A stretch of 33,610 nucleotides of DNA from Gemmatimonadota bacterium. GTDB lineage: Bacteria; Gemmatimonadota; Gemmatimonadetes; Gemmatimonadales; Gemmatimonadaceae. Under the pieces are notes generated by a model. It worked only from the letters and a program-made list of their open reading frames with translations, ran no database searches and was not told the origin of the DNA. Within the stretch, counting starts at the first letter, position 1. Every line of letters begins with the position of its first letter. Location of the stretch: NCBI GenBank assembly GCA_023249305.1, contig JAHFCU010000030.1, forward strand, positions 1 through 33,610. The letters run 5' to 3'. Of this stretch, positions 26,391 through 33,610 are shown piece after piece. Both the position numbers and the translations under genes were made by a program.

Positions 26391-27935
26391 TCATTCACCA
26401 ATTCGGATGTTCACTACCCGCGTCCCACCACTGGTCTGCGCCTGCGCGTACACAAGCAGGCTGATGTAGTCGCCGTCCTTCAAGCGCGACAACACCTTCT
26501 GCAAGTCGGCCATCGTCCGGATCGTCGTCGCCGGTTCCGGGCGAATCACCTTCACGATGATGTCGTTCCGGCCGAGCTTCTGCGCCGCTGGTCCCGCCGC
26601 GTCCACTGTCAGCACCCGAAGGCCGCGATACTGCTCGGCGATGTCGTTGGCCTTCGCCACTTCGGCGCTGATCGCCTCGAGGCTGACGCCGAGTTTCGCC
26701 GCGGCGATGCCCTCGCCCTCGGTCGGCTTCTCCACGTTGCCCGCCACCTGATCGGCCTCGGCCGGCGCCTCACCCAGCCTGATGCGGAAGGACTTCCGGT
26801 CGCCGTAGCGCATGACGTCCACGTCAATCGTCTCGCCCGGCTGGTGCGATCGTACCAGCCGCTGGAGCGTCGAGACGCGATCCACGTCCTTGCCGTCCGC
26901 GCGCACGATGATGTCGCCCGGTTCGAGCCCCGCCTTGCGGGCCGGTGAATCCTCGGGGCTGAAGCCGCCCACCTTGGCGCCGACGATCTGCTTGAGTCCG
27001 GCGACGGCGGCGTCTTCCGCGTTCACGTCGTTGATGTTGATCCCCAGGATCGCACGCCGCACGCGGCCATGCGTCACGATGTCGTCCATCACCGTCTTCG
27101 CCAGCGTAATCGGAATGGCGAACCCATAGCCCGAGTAGAACCCGGTCTGGCTCGCGATTGCCGAGTTGATGCCGATCACCTCGCCGCGCGTGTTCATCAG
27201 CGGCCCGCCCGAGTTGCCCGGGTTGATTGCCGCGTCCGTCTGGATGAAGTCCGTGATCGCGTACTGGTCGCCGTTCAGCCCGCGCAACTCGTTGGCGCGC
27301 CCCTTGGCGCTGACGATCCCCGCCGTCACGGTGAAGTTGAGCCCCAGTGGGTTGCCGATGGCCACCACCCACTCACCAATGCGCAGCTTCTGGTCGTCGC
27401 CCAATCCCACGGTGGGCAGGTTGCTGCCCTCAATCTTCACCACCGCGACGTCGGTCTGCGGATCACGGCCAACGATCTTGGCCTTGAACTCGCGCCGGTC
27501 GCTCATCAGCACCTTCACGCGGTCGGCGCCTTCGACCACGTGGTTGTTCGTGAGGATGTAGCCATCCTTGCTCACAATGAAGCCCGATCCGCTCGATTCG
27601 GACGGCCCTTGCTGGCGCGGGTCGAGCTGGTTGAAAAAATCTTCGAACCCCGGAGGCAGGTTGCGGCGCTGCTGCTGCTGACCGGTGCGCGGACGCCGCG
27701 CGTCGCGCTCAGCCTGGATCGACACCACGGCGGGCGTCACACGCTCGGCGATCGTCGCGAATCCCTCCGAGGGAGCGCTCGCGGGCAGCGGCGCCATCGT
27801 CTCGGTCTTGACCTTGCCGCCCCCCTGCGCGAAGACGCCTTGCGTCCAGTCGAGCGAGGAGGCGAAGAAGACACCGCCGATGAAAGCGGACGCGGCAATC
27901 GCCGCAATCTTGGAACGGGAGAATTGGAAGTTCAT
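26391..27935 (-). CDS. DegP/HtrA-family (Do-like) periplasmic serine protease
   Basis: This 514-residue protein has an N-terminal signal or anchor (about residues 9-26), a low-complexity segment with Q-Q-Q-Q-R-R, a trypsin-like domain and two C-terminal PDZ domains (about 300-390 and 410-510). The catalytic triad is His132 (T-N-N-H-V-V), Asp162 (Q-T-D-V-A-V-V) and Ser242 (G-N-S-G-G-P-L). It degrades or refolds damaged proteins in the cell envelope. It lies 75 bp after dnaK on the same strand with no terminator seen between, so the cytoplasmic and periplasmic stress genes may be co-transcribed. DegP, DegQ and MucD cannot be told apart from sequence alone. Confidence 0.93.
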   Translation of the reverse strand: MNFQFSRSKIAAIAASAFIGGVFFASSLDWTQGVFAQGGGKVKTETMAPLPASAPSEGFATIAERVTPAVVSIQAERDARRPRTGQQQQRRNLPPGFEDFFNQLDPRQQGPSESSGSGFIVSKDGYILTNNHVVEGADRVKVLMSDRREFKAKIVGRDPQTDVAVVKIEGSNLPTVGLGDDQKLRIGEWVVAIGNPLGLNFTVTAGIVSAKGRANELRGLNGDQYAITDFIQTDAAINPGNSGGPLMNTRGEVIGINSAIASQTGFYSGYGFAIPITLAKTVMDDIVTHGRVRRAILGININDVNAEDAAVAGLKQIVGAKVGGFSPEDSPARKAGLEPGDIIVRADGKDVDRVSTLQRLVRSHQPGETIDVDVMRYGDRKSFRIRLGEAPAEADQVAGNVEKPTEGEGIAAAKLGVSLEAISAEVAKANDIAEQYRGLRVLTVDAAGPAAQKLGRNDIIVKVIRPEPATTIRTMADLQKVLSRLKDGDYISLLVYAQAQTSGGTRVVNIRIGE

Positions 27936-28010
27936 ACTCGTACGGTAACGGTTTGAGGGGACGATTGCTTAGACAACTGTGGGGGCTGAAGGTTCCCGAA
28001 CGGCTGTCGT

Positions 28011-29942
28011 CTAGCTCTTCTTCTCGTCAACAATCTCGTAATCAGCGTCCGCCACACCGTCGTCCTTCTTCTCGGCTGGCGGCGCGTCGGCCTCCGCGGC
28101 CGGCGGCGGCTCACTCGCCGACTGCTGCTGCTCGTAGAATGAGCGCCCCGCCGCCTGGAACGCGGCGTTGAGTTCCTCGAGCGCGGCCTTCACCTCGTTG
28201 AAGTCCTCGCCGCGGTGCGCCTTGCGGGCGCGCTCCACGGCCTGGTCGAGGCGCGTCTTGAGGTCGGCTGGCAGCTTCTCGCCCCACTCCTTGGCGTTCT
28301 TTTCCACCTCGTAGGACATCGAGTCGAGGCGGTTGCGCGTGTCAATCTCCTCGCGCCGCTTCTTGTCCTCGGCTGCGTTCTTCTCCGCGTCCTTCACCAT
28401 CCGGTCAATCTCGGCGTCCGACAGCCCGCTCGACGCCTCGATGCGGATCTTCTGTTCCTTACCCGTCGCCTTGTCGCGCGCCGTCACGTGCAAGATGCCG
28501 TTCGCGTCAATGTCGAACGTCACCTCCACCTGCGGCGTGCCGCGCGGTGCCGGCGGAATGCCCGTGAGCTGGAACTTGCCGATCGTCTTGTTGTGCAACG
28601 CCAGTTCGCGCTCGCCCTGCAGCACGTGGATCTCCACCGTCGTCTGATTGTCATCGGCGGTGGAGAAAATCTCCGACTTCTTGGTCGGGATCGTCGTGTT
28701 GCGCGGAATGAGCACCGTGGTCACGCCGCCGAGCGTCTCGATGCCCAGCGACAGCGGCGTCACGTCGAGCAGGAGCACGTCCTTCTGCTCACCGGTCAGC
28801 ACCGCGCCTTGAATGGCCGCGCCAACGGCGACGACTTCGTCGGGATTCACACCCTTGTTCGGCTCCTTACCGAAGAAGTCCTTCACGATCTGCTGGACCT
28901 TCGGGATGCGCGTAGAGCCACCGACGAGGAGCACTTCGTCGATGTCGCCCGGCTGCATGCCGGCGTCCTTGAGGGCCAGCTTCATCGGCTCGAGCGTGCG
29001 GGCGATGAGGTCGTCCACCAACTGCTCGAACTTGGCGCGCGTCATCTGGTAGTTGAGATGCTTCGGCCCCGACTGGTCGGCCGTAATAAACGGCAGGTTG
29101 ATGTCGGTGCTCTGCGTCCCCGACAGCTCGATCTTGGCCTTCTCCGAGGCCTCCTTCAGCCGCTGCAGCGCCATCGGATCCTTGGAGAGGTCAATCGCCT
29201 GGTCCTTCCGGAACTCGGCCACCAGCCACTCAATGACGCGCTGGTCGAAGTCGTCGCCGCCGAGGTGCGTGTCGCCGTTGGTGGACTTCACCTCGAACTG
29301 CTTGGAGCCGTCCACTTCGTAGAGCTCGAGCACCGAGATGTCGTAGGTGCCGCCGCCCAAATCGAAGACGGCGACCTTCTCATCCTTCTTCCCTTTCTTG
29401 TCGAGGCCGTACGCAAGCGCGGCGGCCGTCGGCTCGTTGATGATGCGCAGCACGTCGAGGCCGGCAATCTTGCCGGCGTCCTTGGTCGCTTGGCGCTGCG
29501 AGTCGTTGAAGTAGGCGGGCACCGTGACGACGGCGCGCGACACGCCCTGGCCCAGATAGTCTTCGGCGGTCTGCTTCATTTTCTGCAGGATCATCGCCGA
29601 GATTTCGGGAGGCGAGTACGTCTTGCCCTGCACCTCGACCATCACGACGTCGTTGGTGCCGCGCGTCACCTTGTATGGCACGCGCTTCTGCTCCTCTGTG
29701 GCCTCGGACGTCTTGCGGCCCATGAACCGCTTGATCGAGAAGACGGTGTTCGTCGGGTTCGTCACCGCCTGCCGCTTGGCGATCTGCCCCACGAGGCGCT
29801 CGCCGTCCTTCGTGAAGCCAACGACCGATGGCGTGGTGCGACCGCCCTCGGCGTTCGGGATGACGACAGGATCGCCACCCTCCATTACGGCGACCACGGA
29901 GTTCGTGGTGCCCAAGTCGATGCCAATGACCTTGTCTGCCAT
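28011..29942 (-). CDS. dnaK: Molecular chaperone DnaK (Hsp70)
   Basis: This 643-residue Hsp70 has the N-terminal ATPase domain (G-I-D-L-G-T-T-N-S at the start, then [10 protein letters not shown] and [11 protein letters not shown]). The substrate-binding domain has [11 protein letters not shown]. The helical lid and acidic tail end in D-Y-E-I-V-D-E-K-K. It folds cytoplasmic proteins with DnaJ and GrpE, neither of which is in the window. ATG at 29942 is preceded by GAGGACGAG; an upstream in-frame ATG at 29972 is rejected because homologues begin at M-A-D-K-V-I-G-I. Confidence 0.98.
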   Translation of the reverse strand: MADKVIGIDLGTTNSVVAVMEGGDPVVIPNAEGGRTTPSVVGFTKDGERLVGQIAKRQAVTNPTNTVFSIKRFMGRKTSEATEEQKRVPYKVTRGTNDVVMVEVQGKTYSPPEISAMILQKMKQTAEDYLGQGVSRAVVTVPAYFNDSQRQATKDAGKIAGLDVLRIINEPTAAALAYGLDKKGKKDEKVAVFDLGGGTYDISVLELYEVDGSKQFEVKSTNGDTHLGGDDFDQRVIEWLVAEFRKDQAIDLSKDPMALQRLKEASEKAKIELSGTQSTDINLPFITADQSGPKHLNYQMTRAKFEQLVDDLIARTLEPMKLALKDAGMQPGDIDEVLLVGGSTRIPKVQQIVKDFFGKEPNKGVNPDEVVAVGAAIQGAVLTGEQKDVLLLDVTPLSLGIETLGGVTTVLIPRNTTIPTKKSEIFSTADDNQTTVEIHVLQGERELALHNKTIGKFQLTGIPPAPRGTPQVEVTFDIDANGILHVTARDKATGKEQKIRIEASSGLSDAEIDRMVKDAEKNAAEDKKRREEIDTRNRLDSMSYEVEKNAKEWGEKLPADLKTRLDQAVERARKAHRGEDFNEVKAALEELNAAFQAAGRSFYEQQQSASEPPPAAEADAPPAEKKDDGVADADYEIVDEKKS

Positions 29943-30066
29943 CTCGTCCTCGTTTCGGTAAGAAGGTCGCACGGCAACCGCACCGCGGAGGTCCCCAACG
30001 GCACGTCGGGGGCGCTGGTTTCGCCGGTCAACCGCAACTATCTGGCAAGGGTGGGGCCAAGAAACG

Positions 30067-30116
30067 CCTGCCGAATTGACCGAAATTGGCAGGTTTCGGG
30101 CGTTACTATTGGCAGG
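30067..30116 (-). promoter_or_regulatory. Repeated CCTGCCAAT elements upstream of dnaK
   Basis: ATTGGCAGG occurs twice on the plus strand (30085-30093 and 30108-30116), exactly 23 bp apart. An inverted CCTGCC followed by GAATT lies at 30067-30077. Toward dnaK these read as tandem CCTGCCAAT sites about two helical turns apart, suggesting a regulator-binding region. Confidence 0.45.
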
Positions 30117-30132
30117 ACAACGACTTGCGGGC

Positions 30133-30148
30133 TTCCTGCGCGCAGGAA
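30133..30148. promoter_or_regulatory. Perfect 16-bp palindrome upstream of dnaK
   Basis: TTCCTGCGCGCAGGAA at 30133-30148 is its own reverse complement. It lies between the CCTGCCAAT repeats and a second palindrome, in the dnaK/rhomboid divergent region. It may be an operator; the binding protein is unknown. Confidence 0.4.
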
Positions 30149-30154
30149 AGGCAG

Positions 30155-30166
30155 GGTTTCGAAACC
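30155..30166. promoter_or_regulatory. Perfect 12-bp palindrome GGTTTCGAAACC
   Basis: GGTTTCGAAACC at 30155-30166 is fully symmetric. Its half-site GGTTTCG also occurs at 30092-30098 and 30017-30023, giving three copies in the dnaK upstream region. This again suggests protein binding, without a known match. Confidence 0.4.
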
Positions 30167-30241
30167 TTTTCAGGGTCGGGATTCGTCTAAGCTCGTAATC
30201 CCCGTTGAGGCAGCTTCTTCGCCGATGCGCGGGGGTGTTAT

Positions 30242-30276
30242 CTACCGTTTACCATCCACCTTCTACCGTCACTCGC
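30242..30276. repeat. Degenerate 7-bp tandem repeats before the rhomboid gene
   Basis: Five heptads on the plus strand read CTACCGT, TTACCAT, CCACCTT, CTACCGT and CACTCGC, ending 16 bp before the rhomboid ATG. The last 11 bp (CCGTCACTCGC) are identical to the end of the degP-side array at 26380-26390. Unlike the other arrays, this one precedes a gene on the plus strand. Confidence 0.75.
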
Positions 30277-30292
30277 CAGCAAGCACTACCTA

Positions 30293-31072
30293 ATGATTCC
30301 CCTCAGCGACGACAACCCAACGGTCCGAGTTCCCGTCGTCACGATCTTCGTGATCGTCACGATGTTCGCCGTTTGGGTGCTCGTGCAGGGCGCCGGGTTC
30401 GACGAGACATTGCTCGCGACGAGCGTGTGCAATCTCGGAATGGTGCCCGGCGAGCTGACGCGGATGGTGCGGCTCGGTGTCGGCGTGCCGATTGGTCACA
30501 ATCTCGCCTGTGTCGTGGACAACCAGCGCATCAACGTGCTCACGCCTGTGCTCTCGATGTTCTTGCACGGCGGGTGGATGCACATCATCGGCAACTCGCT
30601 CTTTCTGTGGGTCTTTGGTAACAACGTCGAGGACGTCGTCGGGCGCTGGCGCTTTCTGGCGTTCTACCTCATCTGCGGTTTGGCGGCGGCCGCGGCGCAC
30701 ATCGCGGTGGATCCGCGCTCCGCGGTTCCGGTGGTCGGTGCATCGGGTGCAGTATCAGGTATCATGGGGGCGTACCTCGTGCTCTACCCGAAGGTGCGCG
30801 TGCGAATGCTCTTCTGGTTCTTGATCATCGTGAAGGTCATTCCACTCCCCGCGTGGCTGGTGCTCCTCTACTGGTTTGCGTTGCAACTGCTCAACGGCCT
30901 GCCACAGCTCCTCTCTCCCAACCCTGAGATTGCGGGCGGCGTGGCGGTGTGGGCACATGTGGGCGGATTCGTGGCGGGAGTGCTGCTCATCCGCCTGTTC
31001 AGCGATCCCGTGCTCGTGCAACGCCGGCGCGATATCCTCTTGTCGCGCCGAGAGTTCGACGCCTTGAGATAG
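30293..31072 (+). CDS. Rhomboid-family intramembrane serine protease
   Basis: This 259-residue polytopic protein has about six membrane segments. It has the rhomboid core features: H-G-G-W-M-H-I-I-G-N in the second core helix (92-101), catalytic Ser151 in G-A-S-G, and catalytic His222 in W-A-H-V-G-G-F. Rhomboids cut transmembrane substrates within the membrane. The loop L1 between helix 1 and the HGGW segment is longer than in the shortest bacterial forms (about residues 35-85). No clear ribosome binding site precedes the ATG. It is divergent from dnaK and ends 202 bp before the phosphate operon. The substrate is unknown. Confidence 0.92.
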   Translation: MIPLSDDNPTVRVPVVTIFVIVTMFAVWVLVQGAGFDETLLATSVCNLGMVPGELTRMVRLGVGVPIGHNLACVVDNQRINVLTPVLSMFLHGGWMHIIGNSLFLWVFGNNVEDVVGRWRFLAFYLICGLAAAAAHIAVDPRSAVPVVGASGAVSGIMGAYLVLYPKVRVRMLFWFLIIVKVIPLPAWLVLLYWFALQLLNGLPQLLSPNPEIAGGVAVWAHVGGFVAGVLLIRLFSDPVLVQRRRDILLSRREFDALR

Positions 31073-31274
31073 CGCCTGGCCCGGCGCCTCGGTGACGCGG
31101 CCCCCGATGTGTAATGGTCCTGCCACGATGCTCCCGCCGTTGGGGGGCTTTTGGCGCATCTCCTTGGTGTGTCGTAACTTTCTTGTTGTGACGGCGCCAC
31201 TTATGCCGTGACTTTGACACGCACTCCTTTACAGATGCGGAGTGCGCCACTCTGACCACCATCCCGTTGGAGCG

Positions 31275-31895
31275 ATGTCCGTGCGGCTGATCCCCAAGGA
31301 CGAAGGATTCTTCGAGTTGTTCGATGCGATCGGCACCAAGATCGCCAAGTCCGCGGTCGTGCTCGACCAGCTGTTCAACGAGCCGACTCGCATGGACTAT
31401 TACGCCACACAGATCAAGCTGATCGAACGCGAGGCGGACGCCATCACGCACGAGGTAATGAACCGGATCGATCGCAGCTTCGTGACGCCGCTCGACCGCG
31501 AGGACATCCACATGCTGGCGACCTCGCTCGATACGGTTGTGGACCTGATTGACGGCACAGCGCGGCGTGCGCAGATGTTCAACGTGACCGACCGCAAGGA
31601 GCCGGCGAAGGCATTGTCCGGGCTGATCGTGCGGTCCGCCGAGCGGATTGCGCAGGCCGTGAAGCAGGTGCGCGATTCCAAGGCGGTGGCGATCGCCGCG
31701 GGCGACATCAAGCTCATAGAGGAAGAGGGCGACGCCATCTACTCCGACGCGGTCGGGGCGCTGTTCCGGCAGCCGAACGCCGACGCCCTCGAGGTGCTGA
31801 AGTGGAAGGAGCTGTATGACAACCTCGAGCATGCGCTTGACGAGTGCGAGGATGTCATGAACGTGCTCGAAAGCATCTCCCTCAAGAACGGCTGA
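31275..31895 (+). CDS. DUF47/PhoU-like accessory protein of the phosphate transporter
   Basis: This 206-residue all-helical protein has the PhoU-like DUF47 pattern, with I-E-R-E-A-D-A-I-T-H-E-V (metal-binding style E-x-x-x-D repeat) in the first half and I-E-E-E-G-D-A-I-Y-S-D in the second. Such proteins pair with Pit transporters and are thought to regulate phosphate uptake. ATG at 31275 is used; an in-frame ATG at 31242 would add 11 unrelated residues. The stop is 2 bp before the pit start, so the two are one translational unit. The 202-bp leader upstream holds a TTGACA (31214-31219) with no good -10. Confidence 0.9.
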   Translation: MSVRLIPKDEGFFELFDAIGTKIAKSAVVLDQLFNEPTRMDYYATQIKLIEREADAITHEVMNRIDRSFVTPLDREDIHMLATSLDTVVDLIDGTARRAQMFNVTDRKEPAKALSGLIVRSAERIAQAVKQVRDSKAVAIAAGDIKLIEEEGDAIYSDAVGALFRQPNADALEVLKWKELYDNLEHALDECEDVMNVLESISLKNG

Positions 31896-31897
31896 CC

Positions 31898-32932
31898 GTG
31901 ATTGCGTTCGTCCTCGCGATCGTCGGCATCGCGTTCATTTTCGATTTCATCAACGGGTTCCACGACTCGGCGAACTCGATCGCCACCATCGTCGGCACCC
32001 GCGTGCTGAGTCCGTTCGCGGCGGTGCTGTGGGCGGCCACGTTCAACTTCGCGGCGGCCTTCTTTGGCAGCACGGCGGTGGCGAAGGCGGTGAGCGGCGG
32101 GTTCGTCGTACAGAGCTTTGTGGATCCGTGGGTGATCTGCGCGGGCCTGCTTGGCGCGATCCTCTGGAACCTCTTCACGTGGTGGTACGGCATTCCGTCC
32201 AGTTCGTCGCATGCGCTGATCGGCGGCTTCGCCGGCGCGGCGGTGGCGAAGGGAGGCCTGCCGGCGCTGCTGTGGGGGAAGAAGTGGATCGAGACGCTCT
32301 CCGCGATTGCACTCTCGCCCCTCTTCGGCATGGTGGTCGCCTTCGTCCTCATGGTGCTGGTCTTCAACCTCTTCCAGCGGGCGACGCCGAATCGGGTCGA
32401 GAAGGTGTTTCGGCCGGGGCAATTGGTCAGTTCGGCGATGCTGTCGTTCGCGCACGGCAGCAACGACGCGCAGAAGACGATGGGCATCATCGTCGGCCTG
32501 CTCGTGGCATCGAAGGATCATTTCGCCGGGCGCACGGGCTTCCTGTCGCTCTTCCATCTCGAGGACGCGTCGCACATTCCCTACTGGGTACAGATGTGCG
32601 CCTATTCGGCGATCTCACTTGGCACGCTGCTTGGCGGGTGGCGCATTGTGCACACGATGGGCTCGCGCATTACTCGCCTGCGGCCCGTTGGCGGCTTTTG
32701 CGCCGAAAGCGCCGGGGCGATCGTGATCTTGACCGCGTCGAAGTTTGGCATCCCGGTGTCGACGACGCACACCATCACGGGCGCGATCGTCGGCGTGGGC
32801 GCGACGAACCGGTTGAACGCCGTGCGTTGGGGCCTCGCCGGGCGCATCCTGTGGGCGTGGGTGCTGACCATCCCCGCCGCGGCGACGGTGGCGGCGATCT
32901 CGTACGCGCTGATGCTGCCGTTCACCAGCTAA
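31898..32932 (+). CDS. pit: Pit-family low-affinity inorganic phosphate transporter
   Basis: This 344-residue membrane protein has about ten hydrophobic segments and the two inverted Pit signatures. G-F-H-D-S-A-N-S is near the N-terminus (about 18-25), and A-H-G-S-N-D-A-Q-K-T-M-G is in the middle. The later P-V-S-T-T-H and P-S-S-S-S-H motifs are also typical. It moves inorganic phosphate, usually as a metal-phosphate complex, driven by the proton gradient. The start is GTG at 31898, right after the DUF47 stop. It is followed by ppk after 10 bp, indicating uptake linked to polyphosphate synthesis. Confidence 0.93.
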   Translation: MIAFVLAIVGIAFIFDFINGFHDSANSIATIVGTRVLSPFAAVLWAATFNFAAAFFGSTAVAKAVSGGFVVQSFVDPWVICAGLLGAILWNLFTWWYGIPSSSSHALIGGFAGAAVAKGGLPALLWGKKWIETLSAIALSPLFGMVVAFVLMVLVFNLFQRATPNRVEKVFRPGQLVSSAMLSFAHGSNDAQKTMGIIVGLLVASKDHFAGRTGFLSLFHLEDASHIPYWVQMCAYSAISLGTLLGGWRIVHTMGSRITRLRPVGGFCAESAGAIVILTASKFGIPVSTTHTITGAIVGVGATNRLNAVRWGLAGRILWAWVLTIPAAATVAAISYALMLPFTS

Positions 32933-32942
32933 GGAATCAGCC

Positions 32943-33610
32943 GTGTCCTCGGGGATTGGAACACTGAACCGCGAGCTGTCGTGGCTCGCGTTCAACGCGC
33001 GCGTGCTGCACGAGGCCGCCGACACGCGCACGCCGCTGCTCGAGCGGCTGAAGTTCCTCGCCATCGTCAGCACGAACCTTGACGAGTTCTACATGGTGCG
33101 GGTTGCCGGCGTGCGGCGGCAGGTGGCGGCGGGCTTCCACAAGGTGGGCCGCGACGGCGTGGCACCGACGGAACTGCTCGACCGCATTGACGAGCGGGTC
33201 CGCGAGATGCTGGGCGAGCAGACGCGCATTCTCGAGGAAGAGGTGCTGCCTGAGCTGGCGTCACACGGCGCGCGGCTGCTGCGCATCGCCGACCTCGACG
33301 CCAGCGAGCGGCTGGCGGTGGACGCGTTCTTCGACGCGCAGGTCTTCCCGGTGCTGACGCCGCTCGCCGTGGACCCCGGGCATCCGTTCCCGTACATCTC
33401 GAACCTCTCGCTCTCGCTGGCCGTCGAGCTGCGCGAACCCGAGACCGGCATCGAGCATTTCGCGCGCGTGAAGGTCCCCAAGTCGCTTCAGCGCTGGGTG
33501 CCGGTGCGGTCTCTGCAGTTCCTGCCTCTCGAGGACTTGATCGGCGCGCACCTCGGACGGCTGTTCCCGGGGATGGAGATCAAGGGCTATCACGCGTTTC
33601 GCATCACGCG
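32943..33610 (+). CDS. ppk: Polyphosphate kinase 1, 5' part; cut by the window edge
   Basis: The first 222 codons of PPK1 are present. They carry the N-terminal signature L-N-R-E-L-S-W-L-A-F-N-x-R-V-L (8-22), L-K-F-L-A-I-V-S-T-N-L-D-E-F-Y-M-V-R-V-A-G and, later, H-P-F-P-Y-I-S-N-L-S. The enzyme makes inorganic polyphosphate from ATP and works reversibly. The catalytic histidines lie beyond the edge and cannot be checked. The start is GTG at 32943, with AAGGA overlapping the pit stop 8 bp upstream. Confidence 0.95.
   Translation, partial: MSSGIGTLNRELSWLAFNARVLHEAADTRTPLLERLKFLAIVSTNLDEFYMVRVAGVRRQVAAGFHKVGRDGVAPTELLDRIDERVREMLGEQTRILEEEVLPELASHGARLLRIADLDASERLAVDAFFDAQVFPVLTPLAVDPGHPFPYISNLSLSLAVELREPETGIEHFARVKVPKSLQRWVPVRSLQFLPLEDLIGAHLGRLFPGMEIKGYHAFRIT

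Larger units (their letters stand above)
29943..30292. other. 350-bp divergent region between dnaK and the rhomboid gene
   Basis: No gene is seen here. It contains the dnaK leader and promoter region, two perfect palindromes, repeated GGCAGG and GGTTTCG elements (30017-30166), and a heptad array next to the rhomboid start. I found no CIRCE element (TTAGCACTC-N9-GAGTGCTAA) and no convincing sigma32-type promoter. Confidence 0.7.

Noticed and set aside
29943..30292. CIRCE or sigma32-type heat-shock control of dnaK
   Set aside because: Neither TTAGCACTC-N9-GAGTGCTAA nor a paired CTTGAAA/CCCCAT promoter could be found in the region.
28215..30293. 692-codon plus-strand frame opposite dnaK
   Set aside because: It mirrors the dnaK reading frame, has low-complexity composition and no family motif, and dnaK is unmistakable on the other strand.
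31188..31219. GTGAC repeats and TTGACA as a Pho box and promoter for the phosphate operon
   Set aside because: The repeats are 20 bp apart rather than the 11-bp Pho box period, and no -10 hexamer lies at a proper distance from TTGACA.

Overview
This is a GC-rich bacterial chromosome segment that most resembles Gemmatimonadota (Gemmatimonas-like). The reasons are a Sec/lipoprotein-type (clade II) nitrous oxide reductase cluster, Gram-negative envelope genes (glycosyltransferase 9, Kdo-kinase-like protein, an outer-membrane barrel), dense packing with many ATGA/GTGA gene overlaps, and a phosphate/polyphosphate cluster. The taxon is inferred from gene content and codon flavour; it was not tested by any search. 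There is no sign of a prophage, insertion sequence or CRISPR array.

Layout. Bases 1-404 hold the 5' part of a small membrane protein gene (minus strand). Bases 442-1487 hold dtd and maf, quality-control and housekeeping enzymes. Bases 1477-8624 are a nitrous-oxide respiration island: an NsrR-type Fe-S regulator diverges from nosZ, followed by a 198-aa membrane protein, nosL, nosD, nosF, nosY and a cupredoxin lipoprotein. A 23-bp imperfect dyad resembling an NsrR operator lies over the divergent promoters. No nosR or cytochrome genes are present in the window.

Bases 8735-13684 (minus) hold a run transcribed as trpE, an FHA-GAF-adenylate cyclase, a Kdo-kinase-like protein and a glycosyltransferase 9, the last three joined by 4-bp stop/start overlaps. 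Bases 13784-18783 (plus) hold a large predicted outer-membrane barrel, a GspE/PilB secretion ATPase fused to a receiver domain, and a Nudix hydrolase.

Bases 18787-29942 (minus) are a protein-quality-control block. In transcription order it is dnaK, a DegP/HtrA protease, tRNA-Leu(UAG), tig, clpP, clpX, lon, the GTPase engB and a small secreted protein. Bases 30293-31072 (plus) encode a rhomboid protease. Bases 31275-33610 (plus) encode a DUF47/PhoU-like protein, a Pit phosphate transporter and the start of polyphosphate kinase, suggesting coupled phosphate uptake and polyphosphate storage.

Beyond the genes, the most unusual structure is a family of degenerate 7-bp tandem repeats (consensus about C-T-A/G-C-C-A/G-T on the plus strand). 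They occur in four intergenic spots of the protein-quality-control region. Twice they fill the space between a stop codon and a GC-rich terminator-like hairpin.
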